From positions 81,912 through 145,911 of the IMG/VR virus record IMGVR_UViG_3300037189_025222: a stretch of 64,000 nucleotides of DNA. One strand, written 5' to 3'. This document shows positions 18,154-26,618 of this stretch, in pieces (position 1 is the stretch's first letter; each line of letters begins with the position of its first letter). The position numbers and the translations under genes are program-made. The notes beneath the pieces were generated by a model. That model was not told where the DNA came from, did not search any database, and was given only the letters and a program-made list of their open reading frames with translations. Source of the DNA: a virus.

Positions 18154-19098
18154 TTATTGCCAAGTAGGCATTAATATCTGCTTCTTTATCTTTTCTTTGT
18201 CAGTTACTTTTTGTTTAGTTTCTTTGTCGTTTATCGGTATTTCTTGAACAAATAAACTTCCAAAAAGTAAGTCTCCTAACATGCTATTATCAGGTAATGC
18301 CTTATAATAAGGTTGCTGTCCTCCGCCTTTGTGGTTGAGAGCAAATGCTTTTAAAAACTGTGCTATTGATACGTTTTCTTTATCTTTTAAAGCGTCGTAT
18401 GTAGTCTTGAATCTTAAAGCAAAAACGCCTCTAGTAGATAGCATTTCAGCACTAGAAGAACTAATAATTAATGCTTCTTCATACGCCCCACTATCCTCTC
18501 CGTAGTCTATAGATTCATCTTTTCTAATATCAAATATGCCTATGAAAGGAAAGATAATTCTATTGTTTTTACTTGGTAGCTCTGGGAGGAATGCGATCCC
18601 TTTCTCAATCTCTAGATTTCTTAACAATTCCCCATTCTCTTTAAATCCTTCTTGTATTCCACCTTGGGCATGACAAGTATCAATTAGCACTATCAACCTT
18701 TTAACTTTTTTGGATTTAGCTATCGATTCTAGTGCTTTGCTGAATTTAAAACTACCGCCTCTTGCTTGCATACCAAAATTATTTCTACTACCGCCTCCAT
18801 GACCATTTAAATATAATAAAAGTGTAGATCTATCTGTTATTTTTTTTGATGTTTCTGTAATTGTTGAGTATATTTGCTGGGAAGAAACATTATGATGCCG
18901 TTCCGATTTAAAACCAAGTTTCTTATCTTTAAATACAGATTCCATTAAGTCTAAATTCTTTGTTCTTCCCCCTTCATCTGACATGGTGAAGAGCAGAGCT
19001 ATGTTATTTTCAAGAGGATCGTACGCCATACCGGTTTCAACCTCTTGTCCATAACAAGTAGATGTAAAAAGTAACAACAGTATTAAAATATTTTTCAT
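18154..19098 (-). CDS. secreted caspase-like (peptidase C14) protein, 314 aa
   Basis: Residues 1-17 (MKNILILLLLFTSTCYG) form a Sec signal peptide. The body follows the caspase/metacaspase plan: TLLLYLNGHGGGSRNN with catalytic His100, then VKRLIVLIDTCHAQGG with catalytic Cys142 in the Asp-x-Cys-His-x-Gly motif. ALIISSSSAEMLSTRGVFAL then corresponds to the later substrate-pocket strand. The export signal suggests action in the periplasm or at the cell surface. It overlaps the upstream gene by four bases (ATGA), so the two are translationally coupled. Related C14 domains act in bacterial abortive defence and cell death. Here it could process an envelope or superinfection target. Confidence 0.8.
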   Translation of the reverse strand: MKNILILLLLFTSTCYGQEVETGMAYDPLENNIALLFTMSDEGGRTKNLDLMESVFKDKKLGFKSERHHNVSSQQIYSTITETSKKITDRSTLLLYLNGHGGGSRNNFGMQARGGSFKFSKALESIAKSKKVKRLIVLIDTCHAQGGIQEGFKENGELLRNLEIEKGIAFLPELPSKNNRIIFPFIGIFDIRKDESIDYGEDSGAYEEALIISSSSAEMLSTRGVFALRFKTTYDALKDKENVSIAQFLKAFALNHKGGGQQPYYKALPDNSMLGDLLFGSLFVQEIPINDKETKQKVTDKEKIKKQILMPTWQ

Positions 19099-20141
19099 AT
19101 TATTGGTGTTTGGAAGGATGGCCCCGAATATAAAGAGCCATTGTAGCCGGGAATTTGTTTTATTTTTTCTTCATATTTGTCTAGATGATTCATCGACTGT
19201 TTTTTATCTATCAATTCTTTTATATAGTTAAGATTATGTGTAACTATTTGAGGAAAATTAGTAGGTGATTGCAGGTTCTCAAGCGGTATGTTTCTGCTTC
19301 TAATTATCCTAAAACTTCTTGGTCTGAATTTATTAACTGCGTTTAACTCTTCATGCAGAGTGTATAAATCCACTAAAATATGCATATCTTCTGATATTGG
19401 ATTTCTTTTAAATGTTATTTTTTCAACAACTGCGAGGTCTCTTCCGTTTATCACAAATTTTCCAATTATATTTTGTTCGGGGAAAATTTTTCTAATTTTT
19501 AAGAGTTGTTTTCTTAGCTCTTGTTTCTCAAATCTAGCTTCTTCTATATCTTGCTTGTGATATTCTTTTCTTTGTTCGATGTATTCTTTTAAGTGGTCAT
19601 TTTTTGCTAGTTTAAGTAATCTTTCAATAAAAGGTTTCCTTAAATACACTCTGGTGTTTGATATATGACTTTTTTCTGGCTCATTCTGTACGATTTCCAT
19701 ATCGGTTAGTTTTGATATGAAAGTGTGGTATACTAGTAGCATATCTTTCTCATAAGGGGAAAAAGATATGCCATCTACACGTTTGGTGTCAATCAATTTC
19801 TTAATACCAAACATAATTTTTTCATATATCGCATTAGATTGAGAGTTACTTCTTGTTGCACTGTAGGTGTTATCTTTTAAGAAGTCGATTTGATATATAT
19901 TTTCTAAAATACTATTAGGATCTTCTATCCCACTATCCATCATTGCATCCTCAAGACCTCCAGCTATTGTGCTACCTTTTTGCATCTTTACAACATATTT
20001 TGATTTTGAAACATCATCTATGAATTCATATTCATATCCTTCTTTGTTTCCAAAATATGTAGGAATTAACTCGATGTGACTAGTATCTGCGTTTACTAAA
20101 TCTCTTATTTCAAAAATATAGAAAAATTCTTTAAAATTCAT
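19095..20141 (-). CDS. hypothetical protein with capsid-targeting-type start, 348 aa
   Basis: ATG 20141 (MNFKEFFYIFEIRD) is preferred over an upstream TTG. The body is charged with a helical middle (KEYIEQRKEYHKQDIEEARF) followed by a strand-rich part (IIGKFVINGRDLAVVEKITF). I recognise no domain. It is the first gene of a two-gene unit with the caspase-like gene, coupled by ATGA. If the start is a packaging tag, the pair would combine a virion-delivered protein with a secreted protease. Confidence 0.65.
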   Translation of the reverse strand: MNFKEFFYIFEIRDLVNADTSHIELIPTYFGNKEGYEYEFIDDVSKSKYVVKMQKGSTIAGGLEDAMMDSGIEDPNSILENIYQIDFLKDNTYSATRSNSQSNAIYEKIMFGIKKLIDTKRVDGISFSPYEKDMLLVYHTFISKLTDMEIVQNEPEKSHISNTRVYLRKPFIERLLKLAKNDHLKEYIEQRKEYHKQDIEEARFEKQELRKQLLKIRKIFPEQNIIGKFVINGRDLAVVEKITFKRNPISEDMHILVDLYTLHEELNAVNKFRPRSFRIIRSRNIPLENLQSPTNFPQIVTHNLNYIKELIDKKQSMNHLDKYEEKIKQIPGYNGSLYSGPSFQTPII

Positions 20142-20193
20142 ATACAAGCTTAAGCAAAGGTAATATGCTTATATAGAAATGTTTAAACTTATT

Positions 20194-20814
20194 TTAAATT
20201 AACATATCAGATATTTCTTTGTTTGTTAATACGTTGACAATCTTAATCAGTTGGTCTAAATTAAGGTCTGTTTTTAGATCAATTGAGTCGCAATAAGCTC
20301 TATGGATAGCATTTGCAGAAAATTGTTCTGGGGAATTAAGGACTACTGAAGATAAAGCTGGGAAGGCACAATCTAATCCTTCTTCCTCTTCATCAGCTGT
20401 TTGCAATTTTGTGTGAAGATTATAGGCTGATTCTTTTGAAGTGTCTTTACCGCTTAAGTAAGACAAAGCCCAATTTTTAAACTCTTCATTTTTAACAAGG
20501 CTGTATGCACACAATATGGCCAGCGTTATTCTCTTCTCTGGTACTGGAAAATTTATATCGTGCTTTTTTATTGTTTTGACTTTAGAGCATTTACTTCTTA
20601 AACCGCCATCCAATACATCTGACAGCGTTTCAACGCTCCATAATATTTTGTCGAAAGCCGTTTCTTCATAAAATGGATATAGATAAACAGCCTTTTCGGG
20701 AGAGTCATATATGGTAAAATAATAATTGGAATTTAACTCTTCATTTGTAACCTCTTCTCCCCATAGAATGTCTCTTTCTGTCTTATTATCATTTTTTGTA
20801 ATTAAAAAATACAT
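20194..20814 (-). CDS. hypothetical protein, 206 aa
   Basis: The N-terminal part is strand-rich with aromatics (SNYYFTIYDSPEKAVYLYPF). The C-terminal part is helical (KRITLAILCAYSLVKNEEFK, then FSANAIHRAYCDSIDLK). No signal peptide or membrane segment. Its ATG directly follows the stop of the 44-aa membrane protein gene, so the two are probably co-translated. No known family. Confidence 0.6.
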   Translation of the reverse strand: MYFLITKNDNKTERDILWGEEVTNEELNSNYYFTIYDSPEKAVYLYPFYEETAFDKILWSVETLSDVLDGGLRSKCSKVKTIKKHDINFPVPEKRITLAILCAYSLVKNEEFKNWALSYLSGKDTSKESAYNLHTKLQTADEEEEGLDCAFPALSSVVLNSPEQFSANAIHRAYCDSIDLKTDLNLDQLIKIVNVLTNKEISDMLI

Positions 20815-20949
20815 TTATTTCCACCATTTATTAAGCATATAGTTTAGTGCTGCGTATAGGCTTGGGCCTATAAACAATAGGTCCATAAGGTCAAAATGAA
20901 AATGAGTACAGGGACACAGCCCAACTAAATGCAGGATATAGTTTATCAT
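20815..20949 (-). CDS. small membrane protein with CPCTHFHFD motif, 44 aa
   Basis: ATG 20949 opens a 44-codon frame whose TAA is followed immediately by the ATG of the 206-aa gene. The product has a Cys/His cluster (CPCTHFHFD) and then a hydrophobic helix (LMDLLFIGPSLYAALNYML) ending NKWWK. The Cys/His spacing could bind a metal next to the membrane. The ribosome-binding site is weak; the exact stop/start abutment and non-random composition support it. Confidence 0.5.
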   Translation of the reverse strand: MINYILHLVGLCPCTHFHFDLMDLLFIGPSLYAALNYMLNKWWK

Positions 20950-21028
20950 AGTTTTATTTTACCAAAAAACATGATTATGTCAACAAAAAAAATGAAAAAA
21001 ACGATATGTAGGATCACTAGATATTGTT

Positions 21029-21760
21029 ATGCGCTTGGCAATAATCACGCTTATGTTAACCTTTAATGTAGCTTGTGGTGGAACTATCGATCCTTCTACT
21101 CCTGATTCAAAATATGTGGAGTATGCCAAAGACTTCGAATGTATACTAAAAATATGTGGAAAAGATGAAAAAGATAGAAGTTACTGTGCTTCAGCAGTTG
21201 CTGTTGCCCCGCATTGGATCATGACCGCTGCTCATGTTGTGAAAGATGTGAAGTCAAGCTTTGTTGTAGTCAACCACAAAGTTTTTGAAGTAAAGAAAAT
21301 AGTTTGCCATGATCAGTATGAAGAAAAAAACTATGGAACTTGTGATTTAGCTTTAGGCTATATTGAAGAAGATCTGGGGCTTAAGTTCTATCCAGAGATA
21401 TATAAAAATCAGGATGAAGTAGGAAAGATTTGTTCTATTTCTGGTTACGGCATTACAGGTACCTTTAATACGGGTGCAAAAAATAGTGACAACCAAAGAC
21501 GAGCTGGATCTAATAAAGTCGAATCAATTGACAGAAAACTTCTAGTTTGCACTCCATCAAAAGAAAATAGAACTTCTTTAGAATTTCTTATCGCACATGG
21601 CGATAGTGGAGGAGGCTTATTTATAGATGGAAAACTAGCGGGCATTAATTCTTGTGTAATGGCAACAGACAAAAAGCCAGATTCAACTTATGGCGATGAG
21701 AGTGGTCACACAAGACTAAGTCTTTATAAGGATTGGATTAAAGAAGTCATGCAAAAATAA
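21029..21760 (+). CDS. secreted trypsin-like serine protease, 243 aa
   Basis: Residues 1-18 (MRLAIITLMLTFNVACGG) form a signal peptide with a Cys where a lipoprotein would be cut, though the lipobox is not ideal. The catalytic triad of family S1 is clear: His69 in TAAHVV, Asp106 in CDLALGY, Ser193 in GDSGGGLF. Several Cys pairs (C39/C43, C93/C105, C135, C174, C209) suggest disulfides and an extracytoplasmic location. It is complete at about the usual length. It could act on host surface proteins or on phage fibres. It is convergent with the phosphoribosyltransferase gene, two bases apart. Confidence 0.85.
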   Translation: MRLAIITLMLTFNVACGGTIDPSTPDSKYVEYAKDFECILKICGKDEKDRSYCASAVAVAPHWIMTAAHVVKDVKSSFVVVNHKVFEVKKIVCHDQYEEKNYGTCDLALGYIEEDLGLKFYPEIYKNQDEVGKICSISGYGITGTFNTGAKNSDNQRRAGSNKVESIDRKLLVCTPSKENRTSLEFLIAHGDSGGGLFIDGKLAGINSCVMATDKKPDSTYGDESGHTRLSLYKDWIKEVMQK

Positions 21761-21761
21761 A

Positions 21762-22205
21762 TTATACTTCCCAAGGAAATATAATCCATCCACTCTCGTA
21801 GTCTCTATCAATTTTTCTTGCTTTGTAATCTGAACAAAATCTCTGCCTAATATTGTGGAAAAGGCTGCAAGTTTTGATATCGGAAAAGTCTTTCTTTAAA
21901 GAATAAAAAACTTTTTCTAAAGTTTTTCCGCTATCACAAATGTCATCAACAACAAGCAATCTTGCATCCTTAGGTAGATCAACTATTTCTAGGGGATAAA
22001 ATTCTTCTTTGCCATCTCTTAGTTGACAACTTATCACGCTTAAGGGCAAGTGCATTTTGTGACTCAAAGATACTGCTGGGACTAGTCCACCCCTTTTTAT
22101 CCCAACAATAAATTGAGGCATCCACCTAGAATCATATATTTGTTTTATAATTAGTAAAATATCTTTGTCAAATTCTTCCCAAGAATAACGTATTTCTTTA
22201 TTCAT
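21762..22205 (-). CDS. phosphoribosyltransferase, 147 aa
   Basis: The start at MNKEIRYSW overlaps the stop of the upstream gene by four bases. RLLVVDDICDSGKTLEKV is the type I PRTase PRPP-binding loop, and FIVGIKRGGLVPAVSLS is the pyrophosphate loop. The pattern is close to hypoxanthine/xanthine phosphoribosyltransferases, joining a base to PRPP. It is the last gene of a four-gene overlapping unit (glycosyltransferase-like, patatin, zinc-finger protein, PRTase). Purine salvage is the likely role, or making a modified nucleotide. The base is not identified. Confidence 0.85.
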   Translation of the reverse strand: MNKEIRYSWEEFDKDILLIIKQIYDSRWMPQFIVGIKRGGLVPAVSLSHKMHLPLSVISCQLRDGKEEFYPLEIVDLPKDARLLVVDDICDSGKTLEKVFYSLKKDFSDIKTCSLFHNIRQRFCSDYKARKIDRDYESGWIIFPWEV

Positions 22206-22552
22206 TTTATTTCCCAAGAAGCGTTTGGTCTCCTCAAGTTTTCTTTCTTTAAAGATTTACTGCAAGCTTCGGTAACGCTTGCTACTGATTTTTTTGCTTG
22301 CGACAAAGTATCTGCACTCCCCATATAGAATAGTTCTTTTGCAGAATGCAAATTTTCACAAGAATAAGGCAAGTCTATTTCTTCTTTTACCAGACCTTCC
22401 TTATTGTAGGTTTGATCTATGATTTTTGGGACATGATAACACGTAAAACACATTCTTGGGTAAAGATTGCCATCAACATAGGGCTTTGTTTTGTGGACCG
22501 TGGTGTGTATGTCCATTTTTTGATTACACAAAGAGCAGACGTCTTTTTTCAT
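22202..22552 (-). CDS. zinc-finger-like protein, 116 aa
   Basis: The start (MKKDVCSLCNQKMDIHTTV) gives a Cys-x-x-Cys pair, and MCFTCYHVPKI gives a second pair about 25 residues later: a four-cysteine zinc ribbon. The C-terminal part is helical and basic (SQAKKSVASVTEACSKSLKK). The gene overlaps its neighbours by four bases on both sides, so it is fully embedded in the patatin-PRTase operon. It may bind nucleic acid or bridge proteins; function unknown. Confidence 0.65.
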   Translation of the reverse strand: MKKDVCSLCNQKMDIHTTVHKTKPYVDGNLYPRMCFTCYHVPKIIDQTYNKEGLVKEEIDLPYSCENLHSAKELFYMGSADTLSQAKKSVASVTEACSKSLKKENLRRPNASWEIK

Positions 22553-23373
22553 GGACCTTTAAGGAAAAGCCTTATTCCCTTTTTATCATGAATATAGTAA
22601 TTGTTCCTACCATATTCTACCCCAACTTTGCAGCGATTGAAATACACACTGTCAAAAGCCAGATTATTTGGTTCAACAAGGTGTATGTTGACATTTTTAA
22701 ATTTTGGATCATCTTCCTCCCTAATGCAGGAAAAAATATCTCTAATCATAATTTCATATAGACTGATATCCAGTGCTCTAAATGCCATGTTTAGAGCTTT
22801 AAGAAAACCTTTTGGCTTTTCCCAAGGCTCTAAAAAAGCTGGTCTGCCCATTATCACATATATTTCGTCGCAACCAGCTTCTATACATTGTTCTAAAGGG
22901 GCCAATTGCCTACTCCCCGCATCTACCCAACCATTGCGATCTTGTACCAATCCAGTAATTGCCACGCTGCCTAGAATTGCTTCTTTAAATTCTTCTTTTG
23001 TACAATGTTTGTTTGAAACGTATTGAAGTTCACCTGTTTCTATGTTCATCCTACAAACGACGCTTTCACATAAAGGTTCATTTTCTAATGATTTTTTTAC
23101 AATTTTTTCCATTGGCTTCTGATTGAATATCCCAGTAGAAAAAAGAAAATTAATATTAGGTTGAAAAACATCGAAAATATTTGAAATGTTTTTCCACATA
23201 TTCGCCAAACCTTCTGGTCCTAAATACGCATAAGAAGCCGCACATATAGAACCAGAGGAAATCCCTATAGTAAAATCTGCATTGATTCCCTTTTTAGATA
23301 GGTCTGCTGCAATGCCAGCTTGTACAGAACCTCTAGCTCCCTCCCCGGTAAAACAAAAACCTATTTTAGTCAT
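22549..23373 (-). CDS. patatin-like phospholipase, 274 aa
   Basis: The N-terminus has GFCFTGEGARGSVQAG, the oxyanion-hole loop with Gly10/12 and Arg14. GISSGSICAASYAYLG follows, the Gly-x-Ser-x-Gly nucleophile elbow with Ser39. GWVDAGSRQLAPLEQC later carries the catalytic Asp in DAG (usually DGG or DGA). Dyad and oxyanion motifs are therefore intact. Patatins cleave acyl chains from membrane lipids. It overlaps the upstream glycosyltransferase-like gene by eight bases. In a phage it might aid lysis or membrane remodelling. Bacterial patatins also act as defence effectors. Confidence 0.87.
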   Translation of the reverse strand: MTKIGFCFTGEGARGSVQAGIAADLSKKGINADFTIGISSGSICAASYAYLGPEGLANMWKNISNIFDVFQPNINFLFSTGIFNQKPMEKIVKKSLENEPLCESVVCRMNIETGELQYVSNKHCTKEEFKEAILGSVAITGLVQDRNGWVDAGSRQLAPLEQCIEAGCDEIYVIMGRPAFLEPWEKPKGFLKALNMAFRALDISLYEIMIRDIFSCIREEDDPKFKNVNIHLVEPNNLAFDSVYFNRCKVGVEYGRNNYYIHDKKGIRLFLKGP

Positions 23374-24244
23374 TTATATTCTTTCTTTGATTAATATATT
23401 CTTTAGCTAGATTTGAAATATAGAAAACATTTTCTGACTGATGTGAATTAGCAAGTAATTCAAACGGATTGCCAAAAGACATAAACATTGGTGGAGTATA
23501 TGAAAACATAGACTTATAAAAATTTTTACCTACACCATTTTTATAGCTTATAAAGTTGCCAGTACCTTCTGAATTAGCTGGCACAGTTAAATACTGGCCG
23601 TGTATAACCATATTACTTCTGTTTTGAAACAGAGATATACACAGAGCTACTTTAGAAGTTTCACTCCAAACCTCTTTGTTGTCAAGCATCTGTTGGAGTG
23701 CTAGTTTTTCCATATTTTCTATCATCATCGAAATAAAGCCGATATGAATATTTGAAAAACCATAGCAACCGCTAACAGAATGCCAATTTTCTTTTAATTC
23801 TTCTTCTTTTATATTGAAAATTTCAAGAAATTCATCTCCAATATTTTCTTTTACAAAATCTAAAGTAAACAAAGGATCTACCGAGTAAACACATTCAGGG
23901 AAGTTTGTCAAAAACACAGCTTCGCTTGGCTGTCTGTAAAGAACTGTGTCGTTCTCTAAAACAAAAAAAGATTCTTTTATAATATCATTGAATAGAGAAG
24001 AGTATAAAGAATAAAATTTGTTGAATCCTTTTACTTCTTTTGCTTCATCTATATTTTCAAAAGTGTTTATGTTTTTAAGCTTTTTAATACCTGTGTTGTA
24101 AAGCTCTAATGATTGTGAGTCTTTTTTATTTGTTAGAGCCACTATCAATTTATCAGTGCATCCTTGGTTTTCAAAGCTTTGCACCATTAAGTCTAATTGC
24201 CATTGGTAGTAAGGCTCATTGTCTAAATATAAGAAGTATTGCAT
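23366..24244 (-). CDS. glycosyltransferase-like protein, 292 aa
   Basis: The start YFLYLDNEPYYQWQLDLMVQ, then TDKLIVALTN, FFVLENDTVLYR and YSVDPLF, and later a Cys-Tyr-Gly-Phe-Ser segment match a family of phage glycosyltransferase-like proteins. LENDTVL takes the place of DxD. I am fairly sure of the GT-A-like fold, not of the activity. It is the first gene of the overlapping unit with patatin, zinc-finger protein and PRTase. Confidence 0.6.
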   Translation of the reverse strand: MQYFLYLDNEPYYQWQLDLMVQSFENQGCTDKLIVALTNKKDSQSLELYNTGIKKLKNINTFENIDEAKEVKGFNKFYSLYSSLFNDIIKESFFVLENDTVLYRQPSEAVFLTNFPECVYSVDPLFTLDFVKENIGDEFLEIFNIKEEELKENWHSVSGCYGFSNIHIGFISMMIENMEKLALQQMLDNKEVWSETSKVALCISLFQNRSNMVIHGQYLTVPANSEGTGNFISYKNGVGKNFYKSMFSYTPPMFMSFGNPFELLANSHQSENVFYISNLAKEYINQRKNIND

Positions 24245-24262
24245 GAACTATAATAGTAAAAA

Positions 24263-24649
24263 CTATTTAACTCTAAATTTGCTACATTTATTATTATCGT
24301 TGTCATCCGTTTGTGGGAAAAAATATGATTCATATATTCTATAAACTTCACTATAGGCTACCCCCCAAGAAGCATCATGAGACATTTTTTCAAAATCTTC
24401 CCAAGAAAGCTTATCGTGCAAGTGGTTCCAAGCTCTTGCATGTGCCCACTCATGAAGCACGGTATCCATAGCAGCAGATTCTGTCATTTCTTTGTTTATC
24501 CTGATAAAGAACTTTTTTGAAGCCAGACTACAGTCGCCATCTAAATTATTCATAGGAACCCTTTTCACGCTCACAGGATATGCCAAAGGACAGTTTTTTT
24601 TAAGTATAGACACTAATTTCCTATAATGCTTAAAGTTTTTTTGTTTCAT
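24263..24649 (-). CDS. putative zinc metalloprotease-like protein (HEWAH), 128 aa
   Basis: The start at MKQKNFKHYRK follows GGAGG. DTVLHEWAHARAWNH is a HExxH motif (His-Glu-Trp-Ala-His) of gluzincin/SprT-like type, in a helix after a strand (KKFFIRINKEM). WGVAYSEVYRIYESYF supplies a possible third ligand region (Glu). It lacks a signal peptide. Similar small HExxH proteins are frequent in phages. A short palindrome (CCTTAG to CTAAGG, 24680-24699) lies just upstream. Protease activity is likely but unproven. Confidence 0.65.
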   Translation of the reverse strand: MKQKNFKHYRKLVSILKKNCPLAYPVSVKRVPMNNLDGDCSLASKKFFIRINKEMTESAAMDTVLHEWAHARAWNHLHDKLSWEDFEKMSHDASWGVAYSEVYRIYESYFFPQTDDNDNNKCSKFRVK

Positions 24650-24744
24650 TGTCCTCCGATAATTTATCAAGAAGTAACACCTTAGTATATACCCTAAGGG
24701 AGGAAACAAACGAAATTTAAGAAATCATGTAAATTGGTAAGAAT

Positions 24745-26217
24745 TTATTTCTTTAGTGAATCTATCCATTTTTTTGTTGATAGATTTTGCTTAACATAGT
24801 CGAATTCTTTACCTTGCGGCGATCTGCCTAAAAGATCAGTATATGCTGGATTTATTGCTCTTTTTCCTTTTTCATCCGTTATATAAGGGGCTAAATCGCT
24901 TTCATCGTGGTCAATAAAACTATTAAATTCATCTTTATCTAGGTTGACCATCTTCATCCAATCCTTGATTTTGGACTTTGTTAATCCACTATGAGCCTTT
25001 TTTATACTATAAAATTGATTTGAATCAAAATTGTTATTTTTACCCCAATTATAAAGTTTGACAAGATATGCAATATCGTTAGCTTCTTGGCTAGTCCAAC
25101 CATTCGATGTAAGAAGTTCTTTTACTTGATCTGGGGAATTATTCCTTAGAACCCAAGCGACACTCAACCATCTGTCCCCTACAAAGTTTTCTGGCATTTC
25201 TTCTTCTGTTGAGAATTCCACACCAGGAAAAATTTGACTAAATATATCAAGTGAATGGGCCGTCTTCATTAGTTTTCTAGGATCTACATCAGGATGCTCT
25301 AAAGTACTGATAAAATCTTTTTTCACTAATTCTTTTGGAAGACTGGCGATGCTCTTTGAATGGCTTTTTATTATCTTTGCATAATCCTTTGGCAGAGATT
25401 CTGGGTTGCCGTATCTTGCATTTGTTTTTAGAAGTCTTAGTGCAATTGCTGGGTCTTCTTTGAGTCTATCTTCTAGTTTTTCTCCTACTACCTTTATTTG
25501 GCTGTTCTTTAGATGGGTAGCTCCACCATATGGATCTATTAGTTCACTATTATCGCCATCTGCGTTTGATAATGGTATGTATAGAGAGTTTATAGTTAAG
25601 TCTCTATTTGACGAATCTTCTTCTATAGATGAAGCAGACTCAGCCTTATCAGGTTGTATTCTTCTGCTTTTTAGACTCTTTGACAAAGTTGCTATTTCAA
25701 ACTCTTCACCATTTATTTCTACCGTTATCTCTAATTCTTTTCCCTGTTTATCCCACCTAGAAACATAGAAAGATTTCTTATTTGTAGATGTTGGTAGCTT
25801 TGCATATCTTTTTTCTTCAGGAAGATTTTTTGGTTTAACTTCTGAGAAACCTTCTTCGGATTGGTCTAATATCATTCTTACTTCACTTATTGTAGCGTCT
25901 GTTACCAAGTCATAATTTCTTGGTGTCTTGCCTTTTAAGTGATCACGCACGGCACCACCGGTTAAATACAAAGATTTTTTCTTTAACTGTGGCTCTATTT
26001 CGCCTTTTGATTTGTCGATAGTGGTATAGCCCAGTCCAACTTGGTTCGAGCCATTAAAAGCTTTTACAAGATATCTCAAATTAGCATGAGAGTTTTTATT
26101 GATGGCAAAAGGAGTAAACTCTTTGTCTCCTAGTTTCTTCTGAAGTTTAACCTTAGATGTAACTGATTCTGGCTCTTTGGCTTGCTCCCTGAACTGATAA
26201 TACTTTGAGAATTTCAT
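24745..26217 (-). CDS. CCA-nucleotidyltransferase/poly(A) polymerase family protein with targeting-type start, 490 aa
   Basis: ATG 26217 (MKFSKYYQFREQAKEPES) has GGGG five bases upstream. The first 80 residues are a non-family extension with the recurrent aromatic start. LYLTGGAVRDHLKG (GGAVRD at 87-92) is the nucleotidyltransferase G-loop, then PRNYDLVTDA. The usual Asp-x-Asp metal motif reads Asn-Tyr-Asp (N101, D103), so one metal ligand is replaced. RDLTINSLYIPL, DPYGGATHL and EDPAIALRLLKTNARYG are the following class II head and neck motifs. The C-terminal third is helical. It may add nucleotides to RNA 3' ends, or be a catalytically altered relative. Confidence 0.82.
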   Translation of the reverse strand: MKFSKYYQFREQAKEPESVTSKVKLQKKLGDKEFTPFAINKNSHANLRYLVKAFNGSNQVGLGYTTIDKSKGEIEPQLKKKSLYLTGGAVRDHLKGKTPRNYDLVTDATISEVRMILDQSEEGFSEVKPKNLPEEKRYAKLPTSTNKKSFYVSRWDKQGKELEITVEINGEEFEIATLSKSLKSRRIQPDKAESASSIEEDSSNRDLTINSLYIPLSNADGDNSELIDPYGGATHLKNSQIKVVGEKLEDRLKEDPAIALRLLKTNARYGNPESLPKDYAKIIKSHSKSIASLPKELVKKDFISTLEHPDVDPRKLMKTAHSLDIFSQIFPGVEFSTEEEMPENFVGDRWLSVAWVLRNNSPDQVKELLTSNGWTSQEANDIAYLVKLYNWGKNNNFDSNQFYSIKKAHSGLTKSKIKDWMKMVNLDKDEFNSFIDHDESDLAPYITDEKGKRAINPAYTDLLGRSPQGKEFDYVKQNLSTKKWIDSLKK

Positions 26218-26271
26218 TTTTACCCCAATCATTATTTTAATAAAGTTATTTATGCCTTATTATAGTATTTT

Positions 26272-26577
26272 TCACAAAGGAGGTGATTGTAGACCCAAAG
26301 CATAAAGTATATACGCTGCGATAGTCATCAGACCTATTTTCCAAATAGTATCAAAAATATTAGACCATTTAAGATCATGACTGCCAATCCTAACGTTTAT
26401 CATTTCTATCTTTATTTCAATATCTTTTATCTTTCCTTGAAATTCTTCTAACTCCTCTTCTATAACCTCCTTGTTTTCCAACAATATTTTTATTCTTTCG
26501 TCCATCCTAGAAGTTAAATCTGAGACTAATTTAAGGTTGTCCAATAACTGTGAAATGTTGGGTGTTTGTCGATTCAT
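26272..26577 (-). CDS. coiled-coil protein with C-terminal membrane anchor, 101 aa
   Basis: Residues 10-72 form an almost continuous coiled coil (SQLLDNLKLVSDLTSRMDER, then EEELEEFQGKIKDIEIKIEM). Residues 82-98 (IWKIGLMTIAAYILYAL) are one transmembrane helix, so the protein is tail-anchored with the coiled coil in the cytoplasm. The layout resembles some phage holin or spanin-associated proteins, but no lysis genes are seen beside it. Function unknown. Confidence 0.65.
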   Translation of the reverse strand: MNRQTPNISQLLDNLKLVSDLTSRMDERIKILLENKEVIEEELEEFQGKIKDIEIKIEMINVRIGSHDLKWSNIFDTIWKIGLMTIAAYILYALGLQSPPL

Positions 26578-26618
26578 TTTTTTCCATTTCTAAGTCCCTA
26601 CATTCTATATATTAACAT

